This document shows positions 54,431 through 63,601 of a stretch of DNA of 64,000 bases, piece by piece; the first letter of the stretch is position 1; every line of letters begins with the position of its first letter. Position numbers and translations under genes: made by a program. The notes under the pieces are model-generated. The model did not search any database. It saw only the letters and a list, made by a program, of their open reading frames with translations, and was not told the DNA's origin. The DNA comes from CAZCAQ01 sp964540135. GTDB taxonomy: Bacteria; Patescibacteriota; WWE3; UBA101185; UBA10185. The stretch lies in NCBI GenBank assembly GCA_964540135.1, contig CAZILK010000001.1, positions 1 through 64,000 of the forward strand, in the 5' to 3' direction.

Positions 54431-57338
54431 TTTTGAACCCATTGTGGGGCTTGTAATATTTGTGGTTGGGTTGTACGCAGTTATTCGTGACTGGCGCTTC
54501 TTCATTTATATTCTGCTTTTTTTTAGTGTATTTCTGCATAAAGAATTGTTTAGTTTATACAAATGGGATTTGATGCCGATTAGATTTTTAATGGCAGCGG
54601 TATCGGTTTTTGTATCATTTACGGCTATTCGTAAACTTCTTTGGTTGTTTAAGAGAAGAAAGTTGTTGACTGGGGATGTACTTGCCCAGAAAGCGGCAGT
54701 CCTTGAGCTGCTTCACGACCCGTTTATAGTTTTCCTCTCACTTCTATGGCTAGTTAGGTTGATATCTCTTCTTTTCTCGGCAGATACTACTTCAAGCATC
54801 ACGCTGTTTGCTTTCTTCACAACAATTTACTTTGGTGGTTTGTTCGTATACGTTAAGCTTAAAAAATCTACTACAGATAGCCTTAGGTTTATTAATTTCT
54901 ATATTTTTATCGGGCTTTTGCTTTGTTTATTTGGCTTTGTTCAGTTGTTTGTCCATTATAGTTACGGACTAACAATTGGCTCTTTGTGGGCAATTCCAAA
55001 ACACTTACCAAGAGTCGGGAGTATCTTTTGGGATGTGAATCATTTTGGCGGATTTATAGCGTCTCTTTTACCACTATGTGCTGTTCAGGCTTTGACCTCT
55101 CACACTTTGAAAGCCAAAGCCTATAACTTGTTTTGCATCTTGTCGTTCACAGTAATTCTTTTCTTAACTAACTCAAGAACATCGTGGATGTTGATGGCTA
55201 TCTCAGTTGTAGTTTTCTTGTTTTTACTTGTTTATAAAAAGTTAAAAGTCAAAGGTATTTTACTTGGGCTTGTTATAGCTCTTTTTGTAGCTGGTTTCTT
55301 TGTCTATTCCTACTCAATAAAAGATTCTGAATTTAGACTTGTAGTTAAGAATTATTTTCACTACAGGTTAGACTCATTTGATTCACATTTTCTACTTCTC
55401 AGGGGAGCCTCACAAGTTTTTGAAAAGCACCCTATTTTTGGAGGTGGTTATGGCAGTTTTTTTGAACAGTTCAAAAAAACTGAAGTTTCCTCCCTTTACT
55501 TAAGCCGGGATCCTGCAGGATTAATTACAAAAGTACCGGCTCACACTATTTGGGGTGAGGTGGCTGCAGAAACTGGTATCCTAGGTCTTGGGGTTTTCAT
55601 ACTGCTATTTATCTTGTTGGTATCGGTTCCGCTCTATAACTTTTTAGTAAGCTCGTACCACAAAGATTATCTTATTCATGGTGCGATCGTTGCTTCAATT
55701 GTTGGTTGGTTCACAGCAGGTATTTTTTATTCTTATAACTCAGAATTCTTTTGGTTTGTGTTAATTTTATATCTTGCGTATTCAGCCAGTACTTACTTTA
55801 AGCTAGAAAATAAGCCGCTAGATTTACAAGCATTTAAACGGATGATCAGTTATATTGAGCAGAAGTTTAATGCTGGGTTTATATTTCTGGCTCTCATTTC
55901 ATTTACTTTGATTTTTATCAATCTTGGGAAACATACATTTATAACTTGGGATGAAGCAATTTATGCAAAAATCGCAAAGAATATGGTTGAATCAGGGGAT
56001 TATCTTAGGCTTAGATGGCTTATGGATAAAACTTGGTTTGAAAAGCCCCCTCTTTATTTTTGGACAACCGCATTGTTTATGAAAATCTTTGGCATAACTG
56101 AGCTTGCAGCAAGACTAACATCAGCTATTGCTGGATTTGGGACTGTTCTTGTAACTACTTATTTTGCAAAAAGGGCATTTGGGAAAAGTGTCGCGTATCT
56201 TTCAGGTCTGATCTTACTAACAACTTTTCAATTTTTATATTACTCCAGAGCAGCCATGCTTGATGTTACAGTTACATTTTTTATGGTCTGTGCATTAACT
56301 ATTTATTTCCTGCGAGCAAGAAATACTACAACCTTGTTATTATCAGGAGTTTTTGTTGGGTTGGCAGCTATGACCAAAGGTGTCGTTGGCTTTTTACCAC
56401 TACTAATAATTTTTATGTTTGAAGTTTCACATGCTTACTTTGACGAGATAGGTTTTAAAAAAGCTTTAAAAAACAGCGTAATTAACTCAAGTATTATCTT
56501 TCTCTTCTCACTGATCATCTTTCTCCCGTGGCACCTTTATATGTTTTCTATATATGGACCAAGATTTATTGATAACTATTTTATTTACCATGTTCTTCAA
56601 AGAGCAACTGAATCAATTGAAGACAAAGGTAGGCCATTCTTTTGGTACTTAATCGTGTTAAAAGTTAGTATGCGGATTTGGTTTATACTCCTAATCCCAA
56701 CATTTATATTTAGTTCACTTCTTGTGTGTGTAAGAAGGATTCCCGAAAGACTTGGGCTTTTTCTGTCAAAACAAGAAAAGCTTGGGATTGTCTATTTGTT
56801 GATTTGGGCTTCTGTAACATTCTTGTTTTTCTCATTACCTGTATCAAAGCTAATTTGGTACATAATCCCGATTTATCCGGTTCTTGCAATCATTTGTGCG
56901 GTGGGCTTTATCTTCTCAGTTAAAAGTATATATAAAATACTGCCTGTAGGAGTGTTTAAAGATATTACATACATAAGTGCATTTGCACTTGTATTAATCG
57001 GTCTGACTTATTTTTATATCGAAAGAAAGAAAGTTTATACCGATAATTTAACTTTCCCTCAAGTATCTGTTATTTTAAAGAGCAATGGGCGTTTTCCAAA
57101 TGATACTGTGAGAATAGATAAAGTAGATTATCCTTTGATGTATTATTATCGAAAAGGTCCGTACACACCTACCAGATTTAAGGAGATAAAAGCGCAAATG
57201 GCTCTTTTACCTCCTGGTTCAAGGCTAGTCTTCATAACAAGTGAAAGAAGGTATCAAGAGCTTTCAGCTCTTTACCCATTAATTGAGCTTTACTGGCGAG
57301 AAGATGATTTCGTTTTAGCTTCAATTACCAACCTATGA
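54423..57338 (+). CDS. Fusion of an O-antigen ligase/polymerase-like domain with a GT39 (ArnT/PMT)-like domain
   Basis: A 971-residue protein with about 24 hydrophobic segments. Residues 1 to about 470 resemble Wzy/WaaL-type proteins: ten or more helices, NSRTSW after the sixth or so, and a large outside loop with GGGYGSF. From about 480 a complete GT39 domain begins, with WDEAIYAK (Asp510, Glu511), ESGDYL and FEKPPLYFW, then SRAAMLDV and TKGVVGFLP. The reading frame is open across the junction. Both halves act outside on lipid-linked sugars, so one protein might polymerise or ligate the glycan and also decorate it. The ATG at 54423 is preferred to one 12 bases earlier. Confidence 0.85.
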   Translation: MTNFEPIVGLVIFVVGLYAVIRDWRFFIYILLFFSVFLHKELFSLYKWDLMPIRFLMAAVSVFVSFTAIRKLLWLFKRRKLLTGDVLAQKAAVLELLHDPFIVFLSLLWLVRLISLLFSADTTSSITLFAFFTTIYFGGLFVYVKLKKSTTDSLRFINFYIFIGLLLCLFGFVQLFVHYSYGLTIGSLWAIPKHLPRVGSIFWDVNHFGGFIASLLPLCAVQALTSHTLKAKAYNLFCILSFTVILFLTNSRTSWMLMAISVVVFLFLLVYKKLKVKGILLGLVIALFVAGFFVYSYSIKDSEFRLVVKNYFHYRLDSFDSHFLLLRGASQVFEKHPIFGGGYGSFFEQFKKTEVSSLYLSRDPAGLITKVPAHTIWGEVAAETGILGLGVFILLFILLVSVPLYNFLVSSYHKDYLIHGAIVASIVGWFTAGIFYSYNSEFFWFVLILYLAYSASTYFKLENKPLDLQAFKRMISYIEQKFNAGFIFLALISFTLIFINLGKHTFITWDEAIYAKIAKNMVESGDYLRLRWLMDKTWFEKPPLYFWTTALFMKIFGITELAARLTSAIAGFGTVLVTTYFAKRAFGKSVAYLSGLILLTTFQFLYYSRAAMLDVTVTFFMVCALTIYFLRARNTTTLLLSGVFVGLAAMTKGVVGFLPLLIIFMFEVSHAYFDEIGFKKALKNSVINSSIIFLFSLIIFLPWHLYMFSIYGPRFIDNYFIYHVLQRATESIEDKGRPFFWYLIVLKVSMRIWFILLIPTFIFSSLLVCVRRIPERLGLFLSKQEKLGIVYLLIWASVTFLFFSLPVSKLIWYIIPIYPVLAIICAVGFIFSVKSIYKILPVGVFKDITYISAFALVLIGLTYFYIERKKVYTDNLTFPQVSVILKSNGRFPNDTVRIDKVDYPLMYYYRKGPYTPTRFKEIKAQMALLPPGSRLVFITSERRYQELSALYPLIELYWREDDFVLASITNL

Positions 57339-58459
57339 AGCTTGCAATTGTTCATGATGATTTTATTCAACACGGTGGGGCTGAGAACTTAGTTTTAGCT
57401 TTATGTGAGATCTGGCCAGACGCTGTTTTATACTCAAGCTACGCTACAAAAGAATGGGAGGCAGAATTAAAGCTTAGCAATATCAAGCTTGTTACCTCTT
57501 TCATGCAGCACCTGCCTTTTAAGAAAAAGCTCAATAAATTCTATGCTGGGCTTTTTCTTTTCCCACTTGCCTTTGAGAGCTTTAAGTTTGATGAATTTGA
57601 TGTTGTTTTAAGTGTTTCAGCTAGGTTTTCACACTGCATCGTAACAAAACCACAAACCAAACATATTGCTTATATCAACTCCCCAGGAAGAATGTTCTGG
57701 GAAGCTTTAGACTATTTTGAAGATACTAAATTTGCAAAATCTAGATTTCTTAATAAAGTTGCTAGTAGGTATTTGAAAACTATCTCAGCGTACTATAGAG
57801 TTTGGGATTTTACTGCCGCACAAAGGGTAGATGCAATTATTGCTAATTCAAAAACTCCAAAAGCTAGAATTTTAACTTACTATAAAAGAGAGTCTGAAAT
57901 AATTTACCCTTTTGTTGATGTTACTTATTTTGAAAACACTAAAAAAACTAAAGGTAATTTTTATCTCGTAATTTCCAGACTCGCTTCATGGAAAAGAATT
58001 GATACAGCGGTCAGAGCTTGTATTAAAACAGGAGACAACTTAGTTGTTGTTGGGGATGGGGAGATGCTAGCCGAATTAAAGAGATTATCTGCTGGGCATA
58101 AGAACATTCAGATTTTGGGCAGAGTGCCTGAAAGCAGAAAATTAGAACTACTGTGTTCATGTAAAGCACTAATCAACACACAGTATGAGGATTTTGGGAT
58201 AGTTCCTCTTGAGGCAATGGCCTGCGGGAAACCTGTTCTTGCGTACGGCCGCGGCGGTGTACTTGAGACAGTTCTACCGGGAAAAACCGGAGACTTTTAT
58301 TATGAACAAACACCAGAAGCTTTAATTTTAGCTTTAAGCTCGTTTCACCCAGAGAAGTATTTAATGACAGATTGTATCTTTCAAGCAAGAAGGTTCAGTA
58401 AAGAGCTTTTTAAAAATGCCATAGCTAATTTCGTAAATAGTGTATACTTAGGGAACTAG
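57335..58459 (+). CDS. GT4 glycosyltransferase, WbaZ-like
   Basis: A 374-residue GT-B protein with VHDDFIQHGGAE at the start, YINSPGRMFWEALDYF, the donor-domain SRLASWKR and the EX7E motif in EDFGIVPLE. The HxGGAE loop and the NSPGR segment are typical of mannosyl/rhamnosyl-transferases near WcaJ-type priming enzymes. It begins by ATGA overlap with the fusion gene and ends seven bases before the priming transferase, so it may add the second sugar. Confidence 0.9.
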   Translation: MKLAIVHDDFIQHGGAENLVLALCEIWPDAVLYSSYATKEWEAELKLSNIKLVTSFMQHLPFKKKLNKFYAGLFLFPLAFESFKFDEFDVVLSVSARFSHCIVTKPQTKHIAYINSPGRMFWEALDYFEDTKFAKSRFLNKVASRYLKTISAYYRVWDFTAAQRVDAIIANSKTPKARILTYYKRESEIIYPFVDVTYFENTKKTKGNFYLVISRLASWKRIDTAVRACIKTGDNLVVVGDGEMLAELKRLSAGHKNIQILGRVPESRKLELLCSCKALINTQYEDFGIVPLEAMACGKPVLAYGRGGVLETVLPGKTGDFYYEQTPEALILALSSFHPEKYLMTDCIFQARRFSKELFKNAIANFVNSVYLGN

Positions 58460-58466
58460 CTATCTT

Positions 58467-59108
58467 ATGAATTCATACGACATTTTAAAAAGACTGCTTG
58501 ATATCTTTGGCGCACTTGTTGGCATTATTTGTCTTTCCCCAATTCTCCTTTTCATGTCTATATTCATAAAACTAACCTCACCAAATGGAGCTATCTTCGC
58601 AGACATCCCACTTAGAATATGTAAAGGTGGGCGAGAATTTAAGATGTATAAATTTAGGTCTATGATACCTAACGCTCATCAATGGCTTCTTGATCATCCG
58701 GATTGGCACGAGAAGTATAAGGCCAATAATTATAAGATTTCACCTGAAGAAGATCCAAGATACATTGCTGGAGCTAAATTTATGCGCAAGTATAGTATTG
58801 ATGAGTTGCCTCAATTTTTTAATGTGCTGATAGGAGATATGAGTTTAGTTGGGCCACGGGCCTACTATCCGTTTGAGCTAAAAGAGCAACGTGCTAAGTT
58901 TCCAGAAACTGGAGTTTATATTGACGAGGTTCTTAAGATAAAGCCTGGGATAACAGGTGTATGGCAAATAGGCGGTAGGTCAAAGATCGGTTTTGTTGAA
59001 AGAATTAAAATGGATGCAGAGTATGCAAAGAGGCGTTCAATATTGTATGATTTACTGGTGTTAATTAAAACACCAGTTGCAGTTTTGGCTGCGAAAGGAG
59101 CAAGTTAA
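58467..59108 (+). CDS. Priming phosphoglycosyl transferase (PglC/WcaJ-type)
   Basis: A 213-residue bacterial sugar transferase of the short, single-domain PglC type. It has a re-entrant membrane segment at about 8-35 after KRLLD, the KMYKFRSM motif, and the catalytic Asp112-Glu113 in SIDELPQFFNV followed by GDMSLVGPR. Such enzymes attach a hexose-1-phosphate to undecaprenyl phosphate and thus start the glycan. The identity of the hexose is unknown. It is seven bases after the GT4 gene and directly before the DUF4012 gene, whose Shine-Dalgarno sequence lies in its 3' end. Confidence 0.93.
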   Translation: MNSYDILKRLLDIFGALVGIICLSPILLFMSIFIKLTSPNGAIFADIPLRICKGGREFKMYKFRSMIPNAHQWLLDHPDWHEKYKANNYKISPEEDPRYIAGAKFMRKYSIDELPQFFNVLIGDMSLVGPRAYYPFELKEQRAKFPETGVYIDEVLKIKPGITGVWQIGGRSKIGFVERIKMDAEYAKRRSILYDLLVLIKTPVAVLAAKGAS

Positions 59109-59109
59109 A

Positions 59110-61062
59110 ATGGATCGACCTAATGTATGGAAACCCTCATCAGTAAAGGGTAATAGTAATGTAAAAAAATTTGGTAAGCGGCTTGGTATTGGGGGCGGAA
59201 TTATTCTTGGAGTATTCGCGCTCTTGTTTCTGGTTGTGTACTTGGTTCTTTTGCGCCCTGTTCTTGCCCTAAAAGCAGATGCAGACAGGATACAGTCGCA
59301 CGTTAAAGCAAGCCAAGAGGCTTTAGCTGCAAGGGATCTCGTTACTTTTGAGAAGAACTTGGATCTCTTGGAGTCTGACTTAACACAGCTTCGAGCAACA
59401 AGAGATGAGAAGCTAAAATGGACTGCAAATTTTCCAAAGCTCAAAACCTACTATACCGATTCTGAATATTTTATAGATGCAGGACTTCACGCCATTAAAG
59501 CTGGTAAAGAATTCACAATTGTTGTTGAGCCTTTTGCAGATGCTCTTGGGTTGAAGATTGCTAATAACAAACCTCTTGAAAGCTCTGAATCAAACCCAAA
59601 TGCAGCAGCAGAAGAGCAAGGTCTTGCCGAAGCCTTTTCAGCATGGGTAGGTGCTATGCCTCTTGTTGCTGAGAAGTCAGATCCGATATTAAATGAATTA
59701 AATATGATGGGGGAAGAACTATCCAAAGTTGATGCTAGTAAATACCCAGAAGATTTCAGAGGCTTTCCGCTTAGAGAGACAATAATTGGAGCACAAAACA
59801 CATTAACACAGGTAAACGATTACGCGCCTGACATTAAAAAAGCTTTAGTTGTAATCCCTGAACTACTTGGTGTTGGTGGAGTTGAGAAAAGATATATGAT
59901 TATCATGCAAAATGATAAAGAAATGCGCGCAACGGGTGGTTTTTGGACCTATCTCGCTACTTTTAAAGTAAATAATGCGCTTCTTAACTCAGATTTTACC
60001 TCCTACAACTCATACTATGTTGATGATGTCTTAAACACAATTGATGCATATCACACATTTCCAAAAGTCCCGCCGACATATGAAACACATCTAAAGGTTG
60101 AGAGAATGTTTGCAAGAGATGCGAACGTTTCGCCTGACCTACCAACTTCAATAGATCAATTTCTAGAATTCTGGAACTTAGCAAAACCACTAGCTCCAGG
60201 ACAATTCAAAGATATTGACGGCTTTGTCGTTATCAACACTCGAGTTTTAGAAGAACTCCTTGAGATAACAGGTCCTGCCACAGTTAATGGGTTTACTTAT
60301 ACAAAAGACAATGTTGTTCTTGAACTTGAAAAGCTTGCAAGCCTTGCACTTGCCGAGCAGGTTAATAGAAAGAAAGTTCTTGGAGACCTGATGGAAAGAA
60401 TGCTTGTTAATGTCTTTGAATCTGATAAGAACTTGTGGCCAAAACTTGTTGATAAAGGGTTTAATCTTATGGCCAGAAAGCATGTTGCTGCTTATGTTGT
60501 TGATCCAGAAGCACAGGCGCTTCTTGAAAAACATAATTTTGCAGGCAGAATTGTAGATCCGGTAGAAGGGGATTATGTTTTTGTAAATGACACAAACCTT
60601 GGTGGAGATAAAACTAACTGGTTTACGACAAAAGAAGTTAACCACAAACTTGAGCAGGTTAACGGTAAGTGGAAAAGAACAGTTACTGTAAACTTTACCT
60701 ATAAACAACCATCAGCAGAATTTGCACCATTTGTAAAAAGATATAGATCTTGGATAAGAATCTATACCCCACTTGGTTCTGAACTTATAAAAATGACAGG
60801 GTCTGATGATGCTGCAGGTACTGGAGAAGAGCGCAATAAAACCTACTTCCATGGTTTTGTAACTCTTGGGCCAGATGAAACCAAAACACTTACACTTGAG
60901 TATTATGTTCCGGATAGCGTTGTTAAAGACGGTGTCTATAAGTTGTATATTCAAAAACAACTCTCAATTGATACTGAAAAACACAGTGTTACGGTTGATG
61001 GGGAAACCAAAGAGCTACTACTTGATAAACTTGACAAAAAGTACTCAAAAAAGCTTAAGTAA
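59110..61062 (+). CDS. DUF4012-domain membrane-anchored protein
   Basis: A protein of about 650 residues: short cytoplasmic N-terminus, one membrane helix (about 28-52), a helical outside part, then the DUF4012 domain with IIMQNDKEMRATGGFW and a C-terminal beta-rich region. Family members are frequent in Patescibacteria and Actinobacteria; an envelope-glycan attachment role, by analogy with LytR-CpsA-Psr proteins, is only suggested. The ATG at 59110 is supported by AAAGGAG (59094-59100) nine bases upstream. Coupling to the priming transferase links it to glycan assembly. It is followed three bases later by recO. Confidence 0.88.
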   Translation: MDRPNVWKPSSVKGNSNVKKFGKRLGIGGGIILGVFALLFLVVYLVLLRPVLALKADADRIQSHVKASQEALAARDLVTFEKNLDLLESDLTQLRATRDEKLKWTANFPKLKTYYTDSEYFIDAGLHAIKAGKEFTIVVEPFADALGLKIANNKPLESSESNPNAAAEEQGLAEAFSAWVGAMPLVAEKSDPILNELNMMGEELSKVDASKYPEDFRGFPLRETIIGAQNTLTQVNDYAPDIKKALVVIPELLGVGGVEKRYMIIMQNDKEMRATGGFWTYLATFKVNNALLNSDFTSYNSYYVDDVLNTIDAYHTFPKVPPTYETHLKVERMFARDANVSPDLPTSIDQFLEFWNLAKPLAPGQFKDIDGFVVINTRVLEELLEITGPATVNGFTYTKDNVVLELEKLASLALAEQVNRKKVLGDLMERMLVNVFESDKNLWPKLVDKGFNLMARKHVAAYVVDPEAQALLEKHNFAGRIVDPVEGDYVFVNDTNLGGDKTNWFTTKEVNHKLEQVNGKWKRTVTVNFTYKQPSAEFAPFVKRYRSWIRIYTPLGSELIKMTGSDDAAGTGEERNKTYFHGFVTLGPDETKTLTLEYYVPDSVVKDGVYKLYIQKQLSIDTEKHSVTVDGETKELLLDKLDKKYSKKLK

Positions 61063-61065
61063 GGC

Positions 61066-61839
61066 GTGAAGAACTATAACCTAGAGGCCATTGTCTTAAA
61101 GAGCACTAATTATAAAGACTCAGATAAGCTGTATACAGTTTTATCTAAAGACCAAGGTGTTGTTACACTTTATGCAAGAGGGGTCAGGAAGATAAGTTCC
61201 AAGCGTGCAGGGAATCTTGATACGCTTAACCATATAAACGCTAAGGTTTCTCAGCAAGATAGTGGCTGGAAAAATGTTTCCGAAGTTAGTGTTTTAAACT
61301 CTTTCAAGCCAATTAAAAGTTCTCTTCTTGTTCAGTCTCATGCGTTCTATCTTCTTGAGCTTGCTTACAGACTCATTAAAGACGACGAATCATCAACAGA
61401 CCTATTTGACGCTCTCTTAACCTCGCTTAAAAGACTTGCTAGTACTAAAGATGGTGTTAAAGCCGGTCTATCTTCATATCTTGTTATAAACACTTTTGAA
61501 GTATATCTAATGCGAACACTTGGGTATGAGATGTCTTTAGATAGATGTGTTAATTGTGGGAAAGAGTTTAGTGAGTCGTGGGAACATTTCAAATTTAGTG
61601 TAAACCAAGGTGGCTTTGTATGTCCAACCTGTTTTACAGCCCTTTCAGGAACAATAATCACTTTCCCAACTGCTGAAGTCCTTTATAGTATCGGATCAAA
61701 TTTCACATATAAACCAAAAAAGATCACGAAGGAGAATATCTATGCCTCAGACGATCTACTTAAGCTTTACATCAAGACAGTTCTTGAAGATAGCTTCGCC
61801 TCAGCAAGAGTATTTAAGAAAATCAGAGAAGTCCTGTAA
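61066..61839 (+). CDS. recO: DNA repair protein RecO
   Basis: A 257-residue protein with the RecO N-terminal OB-fold (LEAIVLKSTNYKDSDKLYTV) and a four-Cys zinc site, Cys161, Cys164, Cys186 and Cys189. RecO loads RecA on gaps with RecR and anneals strands. It starts with GTG three bases after the DUF4012 stop, so it seems cotranscribed with the glycan operon, which is unusual for a repair gene but common in compact genomes. Full length for the family. Confidence 0.93.
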   Translation: MKNYNLEAIVLKSTNYKDSDKLYTVLSKDQGVVTLYARGVRKISSKRAGNLDTLNHINAKVSQQDSGWKNVSEVSVLNSFKPIKSSLLVQSHAFYLLELAYRLIKDDESSTDLFDALLTSLKRLASTKDGVKAGLSSYLVINTFEVYLMRTLGYEMSLDRCVNCGKEFSESWEHFKFSVNQGGFVCPTCFTALSGTIITFPTAEVLYSIGSNFTYKPKKITKENIYASDDLLKLYIKTVLEDSFASARVFKKIREVL

Positions 61840-61845
61840 ATCCGC

Positions 61846-61875
61846 TTGACCTTACTATAGGATATGTATTATACT
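61846..61875 (+). promoter_or_regulatory. Leaderless-type promoter for the 58-aa ORF
   Basis: TTGACC (61846-61851) and TATACT (61870-61875) with an 18-base spacer make the best complete promoter of the window. The ATG at 61883 lies seven bases past the -10 box, so the message would start at the start codon. Confidence 0.65.
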
Positions 61876-61882
61876 ACTCAGC

Positions 61883-62059
61883 ATGACTAAAACTATTGTT
61901 TATACCTCACACGACAAAGAGGCTTATTATGTGCTTGAGAGTAAGAAACCAGTGGGGCCAGTAGAACCTGTTGTGGTTGAAGTTAATAAGGATGTTCCAA
62001 GTGCCCCGATTGTAAGATTGACCTTGGCTGACCCTAAACCTACTGAACCGAAAAAATAG
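61883..62059 (+). CDS. Small protein of 58 residues, unrecognised
   Basis: The ORF begins MTKTIVYTSHDKEAYYV and ends in a Lys/Pro-rich tail (DPKPTEPKK), with a Val/Pro-rich middle. There is no membrane segment, Cys pair or known motif. Its support comes from the strong promoter just before it, the sensible composition and its isolated position between recO and the convergent dinB. Function unknown. Confidence 0.6.
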   Translation: MTKTIVYTSHDKEAYYVLESKKPVGPVEPVVVEVNKDVPSAPIVRLTLADPKPTEPKK

Positions 62060-62104
62060 CTTTGTTTGTCTAGAGGGTATATCCTCCTTATACTTAACTC
62101 TTAC

Positions 62105-63322
62105 CTATACATACCTTAAAAAGCTACTAATCTTGCCCTTTGTTTTATCTGATGTTAGTGTATCTGCAGTTATAATTGTGAGTTCTCCAAATTGATTGTT
62201 TATTAAGTCTTTTGTTTTTACTATCCTTTCGCTTTTCTTGTGATCAGAAAACAAATTTAAAGTTAGGCCTTTCTCATCTACTAGGTTTGAGATACTAACC
62301 CCAACAAGCCTTGTTTCTCTTCCCCAGTGCATTTGAGAGAGGAGTTCACAAGCAACCTTGTAGATCTCTCTCTCACTGTTTACGGGGTAAAGTACAGTTC
62401 CACGGTTGCCGTACCACCTTCTATCACTGTCCCTTAGACTTATATGAATTGTTTTTCCTACCATGTTATATTTTCTAAGTCTTCTTGCTGCCATTTCGCA
62501 TAATCTGTGGAGGTTTTGTTTAATAACAGTTATATCTTTTGTATTGCGGGATAATGTGTGTTGATGCCCAATTGATTTGGGTTTTTCTCCTCTATAATTT
62601 AACGGGTTAACAGGTAAGTCTCCTCTCCCAAAGCTTAAGTCTTTTAAGAACTTTGCTTCAACTATTCCAAACTCACTATATAGTGTTTCAAGAGGTGCTT
62701 GTCTTAGTTCATACACATTGGTAATACCAAGAAGAGCAAGTCTTGCTTCAATCCTATGTCCGATACCACAAAAGTCTCTGAGATCACGAGTTAAGAGAAC
62801 TTCGTCAAGATTACTTGGGTTAATTACAAAAATACCATTTGGTTTATTAATATCTGATGCAAGCTTAGCAAGGAGCTTATTAAAGCTGATTCCTATTGAA
62901 CACGTAATATAGTCTCCAAATTCTTGTTTTATATCTTGTTTAATCTTCAAAGCCATCTCAGTTGAGCTCTGGAAGAAGTCCATCGTGCTACTCACATCTA
63001 AAAAAGCCTCATCAATGCTAAAAGGTTCAATACTATTTGTGTATCTGCTAAAGATGCTTAAGCTCTTTTTCTGAATATATGAGTACTTGGAGCCATCTCC
63101 TTTAACAGGGATAATCTGAGGACACAGCTTCCTTGCCTCAAATAACGGCATGCCTGTTTTAACCCCAAATTTCTTCGCTTCTCTTGATGCAGCGCACACG
63201 ACCCCACGGCTTAATGAGCTACCAGTAACTCCAATTGGTTTACCTCGTAAAAAAGGATTCGCCTGCTGTTCAACAGAGGCAAAAAAGCTGTCATAGTCGA
63301 TGTGAAAGATAGTTTTCTCCAT
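62105..63322 (-). CDS. dinB: DNA polymerase IV (Y family)
   Basis: A 405-residue translesion polymerase. The catalytic Asp9 in HIDYDSFFASVE (steric-gate position Phe14), the second site Asp104-Glu105 in SIDEAFLDVS and the little-finger domain in the C-terminal third are present. It begins two bases after the stop of a 90-residue gene and is expressed with it. No obvious clamp-binding QLxLF motif is seen at the C-terminus. It converges on the 58-aa ORF, with a 45-base gap containing only a weak GAGGG...CCTC hairpin. Confidence 0.95.
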   Translation of the reverse strand: MEKTIFHIDYDSFFASVEQQANPFLRGKPIGVTGSSLSRGVVCAASREAKKFGVKTGMPLFEARKLCPQIIPVKGDGSKYSYIQKKSLSIFSRYTNSIEPFSIDEAFLDVSSTMDFFQSSTEMALKIKQDIKQEFGDYITCSIGISFNKLLAKLASDINKPNGIFVINPSNLDEVLLTRDLRDFCGIGHRIEARLALLGITNVYELRQAPLETLYSEFGIVEAKFLKDLSFGRGDLPVNPLNYRGEKPKSIGHQHTLSRNTKDITVIKQNLHRLCEMAARRLRKYNMVGKTIHISLRDSDRRWYGNRGTVLYPVNSEREIYKVACELLSQMHWGRETRLVGVSISNLVDEKGLTLNLFSDHKKSERIVKTKDLINNQFGELTIITADTLTSDKTKGKISSFLRYV

Positions 63323-63324
63323 AC

Positions 63325-63597
63325 TTAATTGAGATTTGTGTCTTTGGTAAATCCTTCAAAGAATATTTCATGGAGTGTCCAGGTAAGTTCGTGTGTATTA
63401 AAGCTAATATTAAAGGCTTCTTTTTTGGTAGAAACTGAAAAATGAATAATAGGGGATTTCCCTTCATGAGAAATGTGTGCGAAGTTAACAGTATCTATTT
63501 TAAATCTTTTCCCATTCCATATTAAAGCAAGAGGAATAGGCTTTTGAGTTGTAAAATGGACAAGTACTTCTACCTTTTCATCTAGCTTCTCATACAT
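63325..63597 (-). CDS. Small dinB-linked protein, DUF6504-like
   Basis: A 90-residue protein, likely a small beta-barrel, with IPLALIWNGKRFKID near the centre and LTWTLHEIF near the end. This layout resembles the DUF6504 proteins that accompany Y-family polymerases in other bacteria; the assignment is by pattern only. It is the first gene of the dinB operon, and a TATATA-type -10 box lies about six bases before its ATG. Confidence 0.65.
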   Translation of the reverse strand: MYEKLDEKVEVLVHFTTQKPIPLALIWNGKRFKIDTVNFAHISHEGKSPIIHFSVSTKKEAFNISFNTHELTWTLHEIFFEGFTKDTNLN

Positions 63598-63601
63598 GTC
63601 T

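Noticed and set aside
60247..60708. Minus-strand 153-codon ORF inside the DUF4012 gene
   Set aside because: It is antisense to a conserved domain, rich in Phe, Lys and Cys, and has no initiation signal.
62070..62095. Bidirectional intrinsic terminator between the 58-aa ORF and dinB
   Set aside because: The GAGGG...CCTC pairing gives only a four- to five-base stem and is not followed by a proper T-run, so it is too weak to call.
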